Positions 8,023-18,187 of a stretch of DNA of 64,000 nt are shown piece by piece (position 1 is the stretch's first letter; every line of letters begins with the position of its first letter). The DNA is taken from contig CALWVM010000003.1 in NCBI GenBank assembly GCA_944384985.1, positions 1 to 64,000 of the forward strand, read 5' to 3'. The notes beneath the pieces are model-generated. The model worked only from the letters and a program-made list of their open reading frames with translations, was not told where the DNA came from and searched no databases. The position numbers and the translations under genes were made by a program. Source of the DNA: an uncultured Clostridia bacterium. Its GTDB lineage: Bacteria > Bacillota > Clostridia > Oscillospirales > Acutalibacteraceae.

Positions 8023-11000
8023 TTAAAACAAAGAGATCTGCGCGGTTTTCGGCATATTGCCGAACGCGCCGCATTTGTCGAGCATTTCAATGACGCTCTT
8101 GCCCGCCTTTGCACGCCGTGCGAAATCATCCACCGAAATGAACGGGCCCTCGCCATCGCTGCGCGCCGTTTCGAGCGGATATGCCGCGCTGTCGCCGATG
8201 CCCGAAAGCGCCGAGAACGGCAGGCGGATCTTGCCATCCTCAATGGTGTAAGCGGTCGCTTTGGATTTGTAAACGTCCACGCCGAGAAGCTCGACCCCGC
8301 GCGCCATCATCTCATTGACGACCTGCATGGCGGTGTACTGCTCCTTTTCCTTGGCGGTTGCGGACTTGTCCTTGATCTTGGCTTTGAGCGCCTGCAGCCG
8401 CCGGCGCACAGCCTCATGCCCCTGCACGACGACCTCGGCGTCGAGATCTCCGCCGCGCACGGTCAAAAACGCCGTGTAATACTCGAGCGGGCGGTAGATT
8501 TTATACCATCCGAGCCGCAGCGCCGCGATGACATAGGCGGCGGCGTGGGCTTTCGGGAACATGTACTTGATCTTGCGGCAGGAATCCATATACCAATCCG
8601 GCACATTGTGCTCGCGCATGGCTTCTTCCGCGCCCTCAGGGAAGCCGACTTTCGCGACGATACCCTTACGGGTCTTTTCCATGATGTTGAACGCCATGCT
8701 CGGTTCAAGCCCTTTGTGCAGCAGGTACGTCATAATGCTGTCACGCGTACCGATGACCTCGGAAATCGTGCAGACATTATTGTGGATCAGCTCCTGCGCG
8801 TTGCCCGTCCAAACGTCCGTGCCGTGGGAAAGACCCGAAATTTGCAGCAAATCGGCAAAGGTTTTGGGCTGCGCCTCGAGAAGCATCTGGCACACGAAAG
8901 ACGTGCCCATTTCGGGGATGGACAGCGTCCCCGTCGGCCAATCGATATCGTCTTCTGTTACGCCCAGTGGTTCGGGGCTCGTGCAAAGACGGACAATCTG
9001 CGGGTCGCAAACATCCACATCCATAACGTTGATGCCCGTTAGATCCTCCAGATGCTTATAAAGCGTGGGCACATCGTGCCCGAGGATGTCAAGCTTTAAG
9101 ATTGTGTCGTGCAGGGAGTGGAAGTCAAAGTGCGTGGTTTCCATGTCGCTGCCCACGTCGTCGGCGGGGTATTGCACGGGCGTGAAATCCCAGACGTCAA
9201 AATTGCTCGGCACAACGACCATGCCGCCCGGGTGCTGCCCCGTGGTGCGTTTGACGCCCGTACAGCCGTCCACCAGGCGCTGTTCCTCGGCGCGGTTGAC
9301 GTGCAAGCCGCGTTCCTCAAGATAATTCTTTACAAAGCCGTAAGCGGTCTTATCCGCGACAGTGGCGATGGTGCCCGCCTTAAAGACATTTGCAGAGCCG
9401 AACAGCTTTTCCGTGTAGCGGTGCGCTTTTCCCTGGTATTCGCCGGAGAAGTTCAGGTCGATATCAGGCGCTTTGTCGCCGTGGAAGCCCAAGAACGTTT
9501 CAAACGGGATCTCATGCCCGTCACGCACCATGTCCGTACCGCAGTGCGGGCAGTTCTTTTTCGGCATATCAAAGCCCGAACCGTATTCGTTGTGCGTATA
9601 GAATTCGGAATAGCGGCATTTTGGGCAGCGGTAATGCGGGGCTAAGGGGTTGACCTCGGAAATCCCCGCCATGGTTGCGACGAACGACGAGCCGACCGAC
9701 CCACGCGAGCCGACATGGTAGCCGTGTTCTTCGGAATCCCACACCAGTTTTTGCGCGATGATATACAGCACCGCGAAGCCGTTTTCAATGATTGAGTCGA
9801 GCTCGCGGTTCAGGCGCGTTTCCACAATTTCGGGGATCTTGCCCTCAAATTCGTACCATTCTTTCGCCTTGTTCCAGCAGATCTCCCGCAGTTGCTCTTC
9901 CGACCCCGGAATGGACGGCTGATAGGTGCCGTCGGGGAACGGGCGCATGACCTCGACCATGTCGGCGATGCGGTTCGGGTTTTCGATGACCACTTCGCGG
10001 GCGGTCTCTTCGCCGAGATACTGGAATTCGGCGAGCATTTCCTCCGTGGTACGGAAGAACAGCGGCGCCTGGTGGTCGGCATCGGAAAAGCCCTGCGCCG
10101 CCATTAAAATCTCGCGGTATTTCGCGTCCTCCGGGTCGATAAAGTGCACGTCGCAGGTCGCGACCACAGGCTTGCCGAGACGGTCGGCGATGGCGATGAT
10201 CTTGCGGTTGACGTTTTCAATATCCGCTTCGCAGGTGATTTTATCAAACTCCCGGTTGCGCTCGGGATTTTTCGCGTTCGGGTCAGAGTGGGCGGCGATC
10301 ATGAAGCGGTTGTTGCCCGTGGGCTGGATCTCCAGATAGTCGTAAAAATTCGCGATCTCCAAGATCTCCTCTTCGGGTCGCTCCTCGAGCACGGCGCGGT
10401 ACAGTTCGCCCGCCTCGCACGCCGAGCCGAGGATTAAGCCCTCGCGGTGCTTGATGAGTTCCGATTTGAGCGTGCGCGGCCGCTTGTAGAAATATTTGGT
10501 GTTGGAAAGCGAAATGAGCTTATACAGATTTTTAAGCCCGGTCAGGTTCTTCGCCAAAATGATCTGGTGGTACGAGCGCAGCTCCTTGAAATCTTTGCCC
10601 GGCTCTTTTAAGTCGTCCACAAAATAGGATTCCACGCCGTAGATGATCTTGATCTTGCCCTTCGCGGCGTTCATCGCATCGGGGAACGCCTGCACGCAGC
10701 CGTGGTCAGTGATGGCGACGGCCTTGTGCCCCCAGCGGATAGCGCGCTCCACCAGCGTTTTTGCGGGCGTCATGCCGTCCATTTGGGACATGTTGGTATG
10801 CAGATGCAGCTCCACGCGCTTTTCGGGGGCGTTGTCCTCTTTCTCAATTTTTTCGGTCATGCTCACGGCGCGCGGGTCGATGATGTAATCGCGCTTGAAA
10901 GAATCGAACTTCACGTTGCCGTGCAGCAGAATATGTACGCCGTTTTTGAGCTTTTCGAGCAAAGCCTCACTCTGTTCAATTTTCACGATCATCGAAATGG

Positions 11001-11859
11001 GGAACGAATAGCTGCCGTCGGTGATATAAAAATTGATGATTTTATGCCTGCCCTTTTTGCTGGTACGCTCCTCGAAGCTGAACACACGCCCCCAAACCGT
11101 CACGGGAATCTCATCCTGCTCGGTTTCAGGCAGCTCGATGTCGGCAATGCGGATCGGTTCGCTGCGGATGATGTTGCCGAAAATGGGACGGACGCTTTCG
11201 AGATAATAGGGGATGCCCTCTTTTACGATATGTTCGCGCGGGGGCTCGTTTTCCGATGCTTTTTCCGACTTTTGCACCTTTGCGCCCTTGCCGTATTTCT
11301 GCTCGTTTGCCGCCGCAGCGCGGGCGGCGCGGTCGCGCGCGTCGATGCTCTTTTGCGCGTCTTGCAGGGACTGCGCCACATCCACCTGCGCTTCCCGAAG
11401 CTGCACGGACGGCTCTGCATCAAAGCGTTCGCGCAAAACACCACGCAGCGTTTCGGCAAAACCGCCGCGTTCGAGGATCTCTTTACCGCCGTGGTGCAGC
11501 GTCACGCAGATCTCGTCGAGCGAAATATCCCATTCGGCGTCATCTAAAAAACCGTTGGCAACGGCGACGCGTTTTTTGAGATACGCAGTCAGTTCCGGGG
11601 CATAAGCATCATCCAGCTGCGCGCGGTCAAATCGCGGTAAAAATTCCACCTGCACCGTATCGCCGAGCGACGCGGCGACACGCTGTGTGACGGCATCGAG
11701 CATGCGGGAAGACACCGGATGCGCAAAGCGCACCGTCACCGCAAGGTGACGGTGTTCGCCATCGTGTTCGATTTTCAAAACTTCCGCAGCCGTCAGCGCC
11801 GTTTCAAACGGTTCGAGCGACGCCCGGCAGTCGGGAAACAGGTCGTAAAATCGGGTCAT
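8023..11859 (-). CDS. polC: DNA polymerase III alpha subunit, PolC type, apparently without the exonuclease domain
   Basis: 1278 residues; the main replicative polymerase of low-GC Gram-positives (B. subtilis PolC has 1437). Domains in order: N-terminal region, OB fold about 235-335, PHP domain opening with RVELHLHTN (348-355) and AITDHG (382-387), then polymerase palm, zinc-binding CPKC/CPHC (745-748, 770-773), and the catalytic PDIDLNFSGEYQ (Asp799, Asp801). In canonical PolC a DnaQ-like exonuclease with a DVETTG motif is inserted in the PHP domain. Here IIYGVESYFVDD (405-416) runs within about 15 residues into SYHQIILAKN (429-438), and no DxE exonuclease motif is seen anywhere. The frame is intact, so this is a clean domain loss rather than damage. 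It is last in the pyrH-polC cluster, 24 bases after ispG, with an AAGGA ribosome site. Confidence 0.95.
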   Translation of the reverse strand: MTRFYDLFPDCRASLEPFETALTAAEVLKIEHDGEHRHLAVTVRFAHPVSSRMLDAVTQRVAASLGDTVQVEFLPRFDRAQLDDAYAPELTAYLKKRVAVANGFLDDAEWDISLDEICVTLHHGGKEILERGGFAETLRGVLRERFDAEPSVQLREAQVDVAQSLQDAQKSIDARDRAARAAAANEQKYGKGAKVQKSEKASENEPPREHIVKEGIPYYLESVRPIFGNIIRSEPIRIADIELPETEQDEIPVTVWGRVFSFEERTSKKGRHKIINFYITDGSYSFPISMIVKIEQSEALLEKLKNGVHILLHGNVKFDSFKRDYIIDPRAVSMTEKIEKEDNAPEKRVELHLHTNMSQMDGMTPAKTLVERAIRWGHKAVAITDHGCVQAFPDAMNAAKGKIKIIYGVESYFVDDLKEPGKDFKELRSYHQIILAKNLTGLKNLYKLISLSNTKYFYKRPRTLKSELIKHREGLILGSACEAGELYRAVLEERPEEEILEIANFYDYLEIQPTGNNRFMIAAHSDPNAKNPERNREFDKITCEADIENVNRKIIAIADRLGKPVVATCDVHFIDPEDAKYREILMAAQGFSDADHQAPLFFRTTEEMLAEFQYLGEETAREVVIENPNRIADMVEVMRPFPDGTYQPSIPGSEEQLREICWNKAKEWYEFEGKIPEIVETRLNRELDSIIENGFAVLYIIAQKLVWDSEEHGYHVGSRGSVGSSFVATMAGISEVNPLAPHYRCPKCRYSEFYTHNEYGSGFDMPKKNCPHCGTDMVRDGHEIPFETFLGFHGDKAPDIDLNFSGEYQGKAHRYTEKLFGSANVFKAGTIATVADKTAYGFVKNYLEERGLHVNRAEEQRLVDGCTGVKRTTGQHPGGMVVVPSNFDVWDFTPVQYPADDVGSDMETTHFDFHSLHDTILKLDILGHDVPTLYKHLEDLTGINVMDVDVCDPQIVRLCTSPEPLGVTEDDIDWPTGTLSIPEMGTSFVCQMLLEAQPKTFADLLQISGLSHGTDVWTGNAQELIHNNVCTISEVIGTRDSIMTYLLHKGLEPSMAFNIMEKTRKGIVAKVGFPEGAEEAMREHNVPDWYMDSCRKIKYMFPKAHAAAYVIAALRLGWYKIYRPLEYYTAFLTVRGGDLDAEVVVQGHEAVRRRLQALKAKIKDKSATAKEKEQYTAMQVVNEMMARGVELLGVDVYKSKATAYTIEDGKIRLPFSALSGIGDSAAYPLETARSDGEGPFISVDDFARRAKAGKSVIEMLDKCGAFGNMPKTAQISLF

Positions 11860-11883
11860 GCTTATGTTCCTTATCGATATGCC

Positions 11884-12936
11884 TTATAATTTTTCAATTT
11901 CCTGTAATAATGTATCAACGATTTCCGATTCGGGGACTTTTCGCAAAATTTCGCCGTGCCGGAAAATCAGGCCGCAGCCGTCGCCGCCCGCCACGCCGAT
12001 GTCCGCTTCGCGCGCTTCGCCGGGTCCGTTGACCGCACACCCCATCACCGCGACGGTAATGGGCTTTTTGCAGCCGCGCAGCGCTTCCTCCACCCGGTTT
12101 GCAAGCGAAATCAGGTCGATTTTCGTACGCCCGCAGGTCGGGCACGAGACGATTTGCGGGCAGTCGGTTTTCAAGCCCACCGCTTTGAGAATGTCAAAGC
12201 CCGCCGCGACTTCGCGCACGGGATCGGCGGTCATGGACACGCGGATGGTGTCGCCGATGCCATCTAAGAGCAGCGCGCCGATGCCAGCCGCGGATTTCAC
12301 GAGCGCCATATGCTCCGTGCCTGCTTCCGTCACGCCGAGGTGCAGCGGGTAGTCACACAATTCGGCAATGCGCCGGTAGGCTTCGACCATGCGCCGGACG
12401 TTGGAGGATTTGATGGAGATGACGATGTCGTCAAAATCAAAGCGTTCCAAAAGCGCGGCGTGTTGGAGGGCGCTTTCACAAAGCGCCTCGGGCGTGGGCG
12501 AGCCGTATTTCGCAAGCAGATCTTTTTCGAGCGAACCGGAGTTGACGCCGATGCGGATCGGGATCCCCTTTTGCCGGCAGGCGTCCGCCACCGCCTTGAC
12601 GCGGTCGGACGAGCCGATGTTGCCGGGGTTGATGCGGATCTTATCCGCCCCCGCCGCCACACTTTCGAGCGCGCATTTGTAGTCAAAGTGGATGTCGGCG
12701 ACCACGGGGATGGAGACCGCCTCTTTGACCGCCGCAAGCGTGCGTGCCGCTTCCAAATTCGGCACGGTCAGACGCACCATTTCACAGCCCGCCGCCTCCA
12801 GTTCCTTTGCCTGGCGCACATTGCCCGCCGCATCTTCCGCGGGGACATTGAGCATGGACTGCACGCTGACGTGTGCACCGCCGCCGATTTGCAAATTCCC
12901 GGCTTTGACCGCCTTGGATTTTCTTCGTTCTGCCAT
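11884..12936 (-). CDS. ispG: 4-hydroxy-3-methylbut-2-enyl diphosphate synthase
   Basis: 350 residues from the ATG at 12936, which has AGGGTG upstream and starts 10 bases after the rseP stop; an upstream in-frame start at 12963 would overlap rseP. It is the [4Fe-4S] enzyme of the MEP isoprenoid pathway that makes HMBPP. Cluster-binding Cys are visible in CPTCGR and MGCAVNGPGEA, and the N-terminal TIM-barrel has SVQSMLNVPAED and ADIHFDYK. It lies with dxr and uppS, so the cluster supplies both the isoprenoid units and the lipid carrier. Confidence 0.95.
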   Translation of the reverse strand: MAERRKSKAVKAGNLQIGGGAHVSVQSMLNVPAEDAAGNVRQAKELEAAGCEMVRLTVPNLEAARTLAAVKEAVSIPVVADIHFDYKCALESVAAGADKIRINPGNIGSSDRVKAVADACRQKGIPIRIGVNSGSLEKDLLAKYGSPTPEALCESALQHAALLERFDFDDIVISIKSSNVRRMVEAYRRIAELCDYPLHLGVTEAGTEHMALVKSAAGIGALLLDGIGDTIRVSMTADPVREVAAGFDILKAVGLKTDCPQIVSCPTCGRTKIDLISLANRVEEALRGCKKPITVAVMGCAVNGPGEAREADIGVAGGDGCGLIFRHGEILRKVPESEIVDTLLQEIEKL

Positions 12937-12946
12937 ATCCTTCACC

Positions 12947-14038
12947 CTATCCGCCGCGCGCAATGCGCAAAATGTCGTTTAAGGACACAACCGCCACCAA
13001 AATCAAAAGCAGCACCATGCCCGCCGCGTGCACATAGCCTTCGTATTTCGGGTTGACCGGCTTACGGCGGATGCCCTCGATCACTAAGAAGAGCAGCCGG
13101 CCGCCGTCGAGCGCGGGCAGGGGCAAAAGATTTGCCACGCCGATGTTGATGGTGATGAACGCGAGGATCATCAAAAGGTTGCCGATATTTCCGGAGGATG
13201 CCGCCGTCGCGGTCACGTCGGAAATGATGTCCATGGTGCCGATGGGACCCGCCAGCTGTGAAAGCCCGTAGCGCCCCGTCACCAGATCAAACAGGCTCAG
13301 CCACACCATGCGCACAATGGAGGCAGACTGCGTAAACGCGTTTTTGGTGACGTTCCAGAAGTTCGGTTCTTCGCCGATTATCGTGAAATCATAGTGGACG
13401 AGCGTGACACCCTCCACCTCTTCGGTGGCAAAATGCACGTCGGGAAGCGAGACTTTTTCGCCGTCGCGTTCGACGACGAAATCGAACACCCCGTCATCGC
13501 TGCGCGAAAGCAGGAAGGTCAGATCCTGTTCGGACCAGACGTGGTGCCCATCGATCTCTAAAATACGGTCACCCTTTTGCAGGCCGTACTGCGCGCTGAC
13601 GGAATTTTCTGTCATAGAATGGATGACGTTGGTCCCGATGAGCTCACCGCTTGTGGAAAGCATCAAAATCATCAGCAAAATCCCCAGCAGCAGGTTCATG
13701 ATCGCGCCCGTCGCGACAATAATGATCCTTTGCCAAACGGGCTTTTTGCCAAAGGCGCGGTCATCCTCGCTGTCGGCGTCCTCGCCCTCCATCGAAACAT
13801 AGCCGCCAATGGGCAAAAGCCTCACCGCATACTGCGTGTCGCCGCGTTTGCGCTTGAAGAGCGCAGGCCCCATGCCGAGCGAAAACTCATTGACCTTGAC
13901 TTTGAAGAGCTTTGCGCAAAGGAAGTGCCCGAACTCGTGCAGCATGATCATCAGCCCGAAAAACAGCAGTGCGACTGCAATCGTCCACACCTTGTTCCAG
14001 ACGGATGACACTGTAATTTCCAAAAGTAGTGCTCTCAT
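12947..14038 (-). CDS. rseP: Site-2 intramembrane zinc metalloprotease
   Basis: 363 residues (RseP/RasP/YluC family, M50B). The zinc motif HEFGH (34-38) lies in the first transmembrane helix; one PDZ domain occupies the middle (about 130-200); the second catalytic motif, NLLPLPALDGGR, lies in a late helix. It cleaves membrane-spanning substrates such as anti-sigma factors and signal-peptide remnants. Its ATG overlaps the dxr stop by 4 bases. Confidence 0.95.
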   Translation of the reverse strand: MRALLLEITVSSVWNKVWTIAVALLFFGLMIMLHEFGHFLCAKLFKVKVNEFSLGMGPALFKRKRGDTQYAVRLLPIGGYVSMEGEDADSEDDRAFGKKPVWQRIIIVATGAIMNLLLGILLMILMLSTSGELIGTNVIHSMTENSVSAQYGLQKGDRILEIDGHHVWSEQDLTFLLSRSDDGVFDFVVERDGEKVSLPDVHFATEEVEGVTLVHYDFTIIGEEPNFWNVTKNAFTQSASIVRMVWLSLFDLVTGRYGLSQLAGPIGTMDIISDVTATAASSGNIGNLLMILAFITINIGVANLLPLPALDGGRLLFLVIEGIRRKPVNPKYEGYVHAAGMVLLLILVAVVSLNDILRIARGG

Positions 14039-15180
14039 GTGTCCCCTCGCACCGCTTCGCGCGCGAAACGGTCGATTTCTAAAATATCTTCGTACGTGTA
14101 GTCCTCTTTCTGCGGCGCGGTCTCAAGCACCCGCTCCACACGCTCGGCGATCTCGAGGAAGCCGATCTCGCCTTTTCGGAACATGGCGTTCGCCTGTTCA
14201 TTGGCGGAATTGACCGCCGCAGGAAGAAGCCCACCTTTATGTATGGCGCGCCGGCACAGATTTATGCATCGGAACGTCTCATAATCCGGCTCATAAAACG
14301 TCATCTTGCCTAACGCCGCAAAATCCAGCTCCCCAACAGGCGAAGCGTAACGCTCCGGATAGGTCAGCGCATATTGAATCGGGATACGCATATCGGGAAG
14401 CCCCATCTGCCCGATGACGGAGTTGTCATCGTATACGACGGCAGAATGTAAAATGCTTTCGCGGTGGACGACGATCTGCACCGCATCGGGCGATACGCCG
14501 AACAGCCAGACCGCTTCTATGAGCTCCAGCCCCTTGTTCATCATCGTAGCGGAATCAACCGTGATCTTCGCGCCCATCGACCAGTTCGGGTGGTGCAGGG
14601 CATCCTTAACGGTCACATTCTTTAGCTCGTCGGCGGTCTTGCCGAAAAACGGCCCGCCGGAAGCGGTGAGAATGATCTTTTTGAGCGCACGGTTCGCCGG
14701 CGCCCCCTGAAGGGCCTGGAAGATCGCGGAGTGCTCGGAGTCCACGGGCAAAATCGGCACGCCGTTCTGCTTGGATAAGTCCATGACCAATTTTCCGCCC
14801 GCGACCAGCGTTTCCTTGTTGGCGAGCGCGAGGCGCTTTTTGGCACGGATCGCCGCAAGCGTAGGCGCAAGGCCCGCCATGCCGACGATTGAATTGAGAA
14901 CCGTATCTGCCGCGCTTTGCGCCGCGCAGAATTCCACGCCCTTTTGCCCGGAAAGCACCCGGGTAGCCGTGTCGGCGACGCGCGTTTTTAAGTCCGCCGC
15001 AGCCGCTTCGTCCGCCATGGCGGCAAACCGGGGGCGGAATTCGCGGATCTGCGCTTCCATCGTTTTTACATCCGAATAAGCAGTCAAAGCCTCGACGGCA
15101 TACCCGCGCAGGCGGGCAACGTCAAGACTTTGCGTGCCGATAGAGCCGGTCGAGCCCAATATACATAACGACCTTGTCAT
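14035..15180 (-). CDS. dxr: 1-deoxy-D-xylulose 5-phosphate reductoisomerase
   Basis: 381 residues, full length. It makes 2-C-methyl-erythritol 4-phosphate, the committed MEP-pathway step, using NADPH. Motifs: GSTGSIG at the N-terminus, LALANKETLVAGG, PVDSEHSAIFQ with the metal-site acidic residues, ASGGPF in the flexible loop and SMGAKITVDSATMMNKGLE. The start overlaps the cdsA stop by one base (TGATG). Confidence 0.96.
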   Translation of the reverse strand: MTRSLCILGSTGSIGTQSLDVARLRGYAVEALTAYSDVKTMEAQIREFRPRFAAMADEAAAADLKTRVADTATRVLSGQKGVEFCAAQSAADTVLNSIVGMAGLAPTLAAIRAKKRLALANKETLVAGGKLVMDLSKQNGVPILPVDSEHSAIFQALQGAPANRALKKIILTASGGPFFGKTADELKNVTVKDALHHPNWSMGAKITVDSATMMNKGLELIEAVWLFGVSPDAVQIVVHRESILHSAVVYDDNSVIGQMGLPDMRIPIQYALTYPERYASPVGELDFAALGKMTFYEPDYETFRCINLCRRAIHKGGLLPAAVNSANEQANAMFRKGEIGFLEIAERVERVLETAPQKEDYTYEDILEIDRFAREAVRGDT

Positions 15181-16040
15181 CAGAATACCGTCCTTGTCAG
15201 CAGAATCAGGGCATAGAGCGCCGTCGAAACAAACAGGACGCTGTCACAGCGATCCATTACGCCGCCGTGCCCCGGAAAAAGCTTGCCGAAATCCTTCACG
15301 CCGAAATTGCGTTTGACCACCGACGCGGTCAGGTCACCGCACATGCCGATGATCGACAGCACGGTGGAAAGGATCACGATCTCCAAATAACCGATGCTAT
15401 GTACGGTGAAGAAATAAGTATCGAACACCGCAAACAGGATCACACTGCTTAAAATCCCGCCAATCACACCGCCCACGGCGCCCTCCACGGTCTTTTTGGG
15501 GCTGATCTTCGTCAGCTTGTGCTTCCCTAAGAACTTGCCCGTGAAATAGGCGAATGTGTCGGTGATCAGCGCGCAGAACAGCGCGAACAGGATGAAAAAC
15601 AGGCCGTGGTAGCCGTCGAACTCCTCGGGGAAGCGTTTGTCGATCGCGGAAAGCATCGCCAGCGTCGAGAACGCCCACGGGACAAAGAGGCTAGCGACCA
15701 AAACCGCCGCGACGTCCTCAAATTTGGTGTGTTCGTAATTAACGAGCATCAAAATGAACAAAAGCAGCGTATACAGCGCGACCACAGCCGTAACCGGCGG
15801 GTTAAAACCCGCTTCTGCGAGGACATCCGCATAGGTGTAATACAGCGGCACGACCGCCGAAAACACAAGGCTGACCACTTCGATCGCCTTATTTTTGATC
15901 TGCACGCACTTTTCGATCTCATAGGTCGCGATGCACGCGAGTATGGCGAGTACAATGGGCATAGCGGGCGTATCCCGGAAGATGATGACCGTGATCGCAA
16001 GTGCTGCGGCGATCACGCCGACAATAATACGTTTAAGCAT
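15180..16040 (-). CDS. cdsA: Phosphatidate cytidylyltransferase
   Basis: 286 residues with roughly seven to eight hydrophobic helices. It makes CDP-diacylglycerol for phospholipid synthesis at the membrane. The CDS signature near the C-terminus is present as the GHGGVMDRCDS segment, preceded by KTVEGAVGG. It follows uppS by 45 bases in the conserved cluster order. Confidence 0.93.
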   Translation of the reverse strand: MLKRIIVGVIAAALAITVIIFRDTPAMPIVLAILACIATYEIEKCVQIKNKAIEVVSLVFSAVVPLYYTYADVLAEAGFNPPVTAVVALYTLLLFILMLVNYEHTKFEDVAAVLVASLFVPWAFSTLAMLSAIDKRFPEEFDGYHGLFFILFALFCALITDTFAYFTGKFLGKHKLTKISPKKTVEGAVGGVIGGILSSVILFAVFDTYFFTVHSIGYLEIVILSTVLSIIGMCGDLTASVVKRNFGVKDFGKLFPGHGGVMDRCDSVLFVSTALYALILLTRTVF

Positions 16041-16085
16041 AGGATTATGCCTCCATAGGTTTCTCTTTCTCCGCCCGGATGGAAT

Positions 16086-16820
16086 TTACACCCCGCCGAA
16101 GCGCCGGTTGCGGTGCTCGTAAGCCCGCAGCGCCTCCACAAAATCTTCTTCGGTGAAGTCGGGCCAGAGCACGTCGGAAAACCACAATTCCGCATACGCC
16201 GACTGCCACAGCAAAAAGTTGGACAGGCGGTACTCGCCGCTCGGCCGGATGATGAGGTCGGGGTCGGGCATTGAAGCGGTATAGAGGTGGTCGGAAATCA
16301 TCTGTTCGGTGATGTCCTTCGCCCTGAGCTTCCCCTTTTCAACCTCGTGCGCAAGCGCCTGTACGCCGTGCAAAATTTCCTGGCGCCCGCCGTAATTGAT
16401 GGCGATATTCAGAATGACATGGTGCTTTTTGCGCGTGATGCGCTCGCTGTACCCCATCATGCGCTGGATGTCTTTCGGAATACCGTGGCGGTCGCCGAGG
16501 AAATGGACCTTGATGCCTTTTTCCTCGTTTTCCGCCTTGCGTTCATCAAGCTCGCGCAGGTAGTCCCGGAACAGATCCATGATCGCCGCGACCTCTTCGG
16601 GCGGGCGGGACCAGTTCTCGGTCGAAAACGCATAGAACGTCAGATACTGGATGCCGAGGTCGCCGGCAAATTCGCCGATTTTTCGAAAGGTCTTTGCCCC
16701 CTCGACATGCCCTTTGTAGCGCGGCAGACCGCGTTTTTTTGCCCATCTGCCGTTACCGTCCATAATAATGCCGACGTGGCGCGGCAGGACGGAAAACGTC
16801 GGCAGGTTTGCCTTATCCAT
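16086..16820 (-). CDS. uppS: Undecaprenyl diphosphate synthase
   Basis: 244 residues from the ATG at 16820, preceded by GGGAG at good spacing; a TTG 33 bases upstream is in frame but has no better ribosome site. It builds the C55 carrier lipid for cell-wall synthesis. Motifs: IIMDGNGRWAKKRG with the catalytic Asp, FYAFSTENW, and the C-terminal DPDLIIRPSGEYRLSNF with SDVLWPDF. Confidence 0.95.
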   Translation of the reverse strand: MDKANLPTFSVLPRHVGIIMDGNGRWAKKRGLPRYKGHVEGAKTFRKIGEFAGDLGIQYLTFYAFSTENWSRPPEEVAAIMDLFRDYLRELDERKAENEEKGIKVHFLGDRHGIPKDIQRMMGYSERITRKKHHVILNIAINYGGRQEILHGVQALAHEVEKGKLRAKDITEQMISDHLYTASMPDPDLIIRPSGEYRLSNFLLWQSAYAELWFSDVLWPDFTEEDFVEALRAYEHRNRRFGGV

Positions 16821-16873
16821 ACTTTTGCTCCCAAAACCGCTTGATGCCAACAAAGCTGGCGCTTTGGCCGCTG

Positions 16874-17428
16874 TCAGATGGCCATGATGTCTTTTTCTTT
16901 TTCGTCCACCATTTCATCAATGCGTTTGATGAATTTGTCCGTGATCTTCTGCATTTTCTCTTCGCCGTCATGCAGGTCGTCCTCGGTGATCTCGCTGTCT
17001 TTCTTCTGCTTTTTAAGCTTCTCCATGCAGTCGCGGCGAATGGAGCGCACCGCAACCTTGGCTTCCTCGCCGAGCTTGCTCACGTCTTTTGCGAGCACCT
17101 TTCTCTTTTCTTCCGTAAGCGGCGGGAAAATCAGGCGGATGACCTTGCCGTCGTCCTGGGGGTTGACGCCGAGATCCGACGCCTGGATCGCCTTTTCAAT
17201 GGTGGAAATCGTGCTCACGTCCCACGGCTGGATCACAAGGATCCGCCCTTCGGAAACGGACACCGCCGCCATCTGCTGGATGGGCGTGGGTACGCCGTAA
17301 TAATCCACCGAGATGCGGTCGAGCAGCGACGTGGTCGCCCGCCCCGCGCGCATGGTCGCGAACTCGTTGTGCAGAGCGGTCAGGCTCTTTTCCATTTTTT
17401 CGTGTGCGTAATCAAAGATCTCCTGCAT
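16874..17428 (-). CDS. frr: Ribosome recycling factor
   Basis: 184 residues, standard length. It splits post-termination ribosomes together with EF-G. The family signatures MRAGRATTSLLDRISVDYYG and PLTEEKRK, and the long helical C-terminal region, are clear. It lies 22 bases after pyrH, as in most Firmicutes. Confidence 0.97.
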   Translation of the reverse strand: MQEIFDYAHEKMEKSLTALHNEFATMRAGRATTSLLDRISVDYYGVPTPIQQMAAVSVSEGRILVIQPWDVSTISTIEKAIQASDLGVNPQDDGKVIRLIFPPLTEEKRKVLAKDVSKLGEEAKVAVRSIRRDCMEKLKKQKKDSEITEDDLHDGEEKMQKITDKFIKRIDEMVDEKEKDIMAI

Positions 17429-17450
17429 AATGACGCCTCCTGTGTATAGG

Positions 17451-18155
17451 TTATTTCACGATCGTGCCGATGTTTTCACCCTTGGCGGCACGAACGATGT
17501 TCTGCGGGTCGGAAAGGTTGAAGACGAGGATCGGGATGTCGTTATCGCGGCACAGGGACGCCGCTGTCGCATCCATCACGGCAAGCCCGCGGCTCAAGAC
17601 CTCGGTATGGCTGATGACATCGTATTTTTTCGCGTCGGGATAGCGGTTGGGGTCCTTGTCATAGACGCCGTCCACATTCGTCGCCTTAAAGATGATGTCG
17701 GCGTCGATCTCCGCCGCACGCAGGGCCGCTGCCGTATCCGTGGAGAAGAACGGGTTGCCCGTGCCGCAGCCGAAGATGACCACGCGCCCTTTTTCGAGAT
17801 GGCGGATCGCGCGGTTGCGGATATACGGTTCCGCGACCTGCCGCATCTCGATGGCGGTCTGCACGCGGACCTCCAGACCGTACTGTTCGAGCGCGTCGGC
17901 AAGTGCGAGCGCGTTCATGGCTGTGGCAAGCATACCGATGTGGTCCGCACGGGTGCGGTCCATGTCGCCCGAGCTTCTGCCGCGCCAGAAGTTGCCGCCG
18001 CCGACAACAAGCCCGATCTGCACGCCGAGCTTGGCGCATTCGTTGACCCAGCGGCAGATCTCCTGCATGGTGTCAAAGTCAATCCCGTGTTTTTCTTTGC
18101 CCGCGAGCACTTCGCCCGAGAGCTTGAGTAAAATGCGTTTATAAATCGCTTCCAT
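17451..18155 (-). CDS. pyrH: UMP kinase
   Basis: 234 residues, amino-acid-kinase fold, phosphorylates UMP to [22 protein letters not shown] and the [11 protein letters not shown] segment are diagnostic. It is the first gene of the cluster; the usual upstream rpsB-tsf pair is absent and a divergent kinase gene lies there instead. Confidence 0.96.
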   Translation of the reverse strand: MEAIYKRILLKLSGEVLAGKEKHGIDFDTMQEICRWVNECAKLGVQIGLVVGGGNFWRGRSSGDMDRTRADHIGMLATAMNALALADALEQYGLEVRVQTAIEMRQVAEPYIRNRAIRHLEKGRVVIFGCGTGNPFFSTDTAAALRAAEIDADIIFKATNVDGVYDKDPNRYPDAKKYDVISHTEVLSRGLAVMDATAASLCRDNDIPILVFNLSDPQNIVRAAKGENIGTIVK

Positions 18156-18187
18156 ATCGGGGCCTCCGTTCCGACTTTATCGTATTT

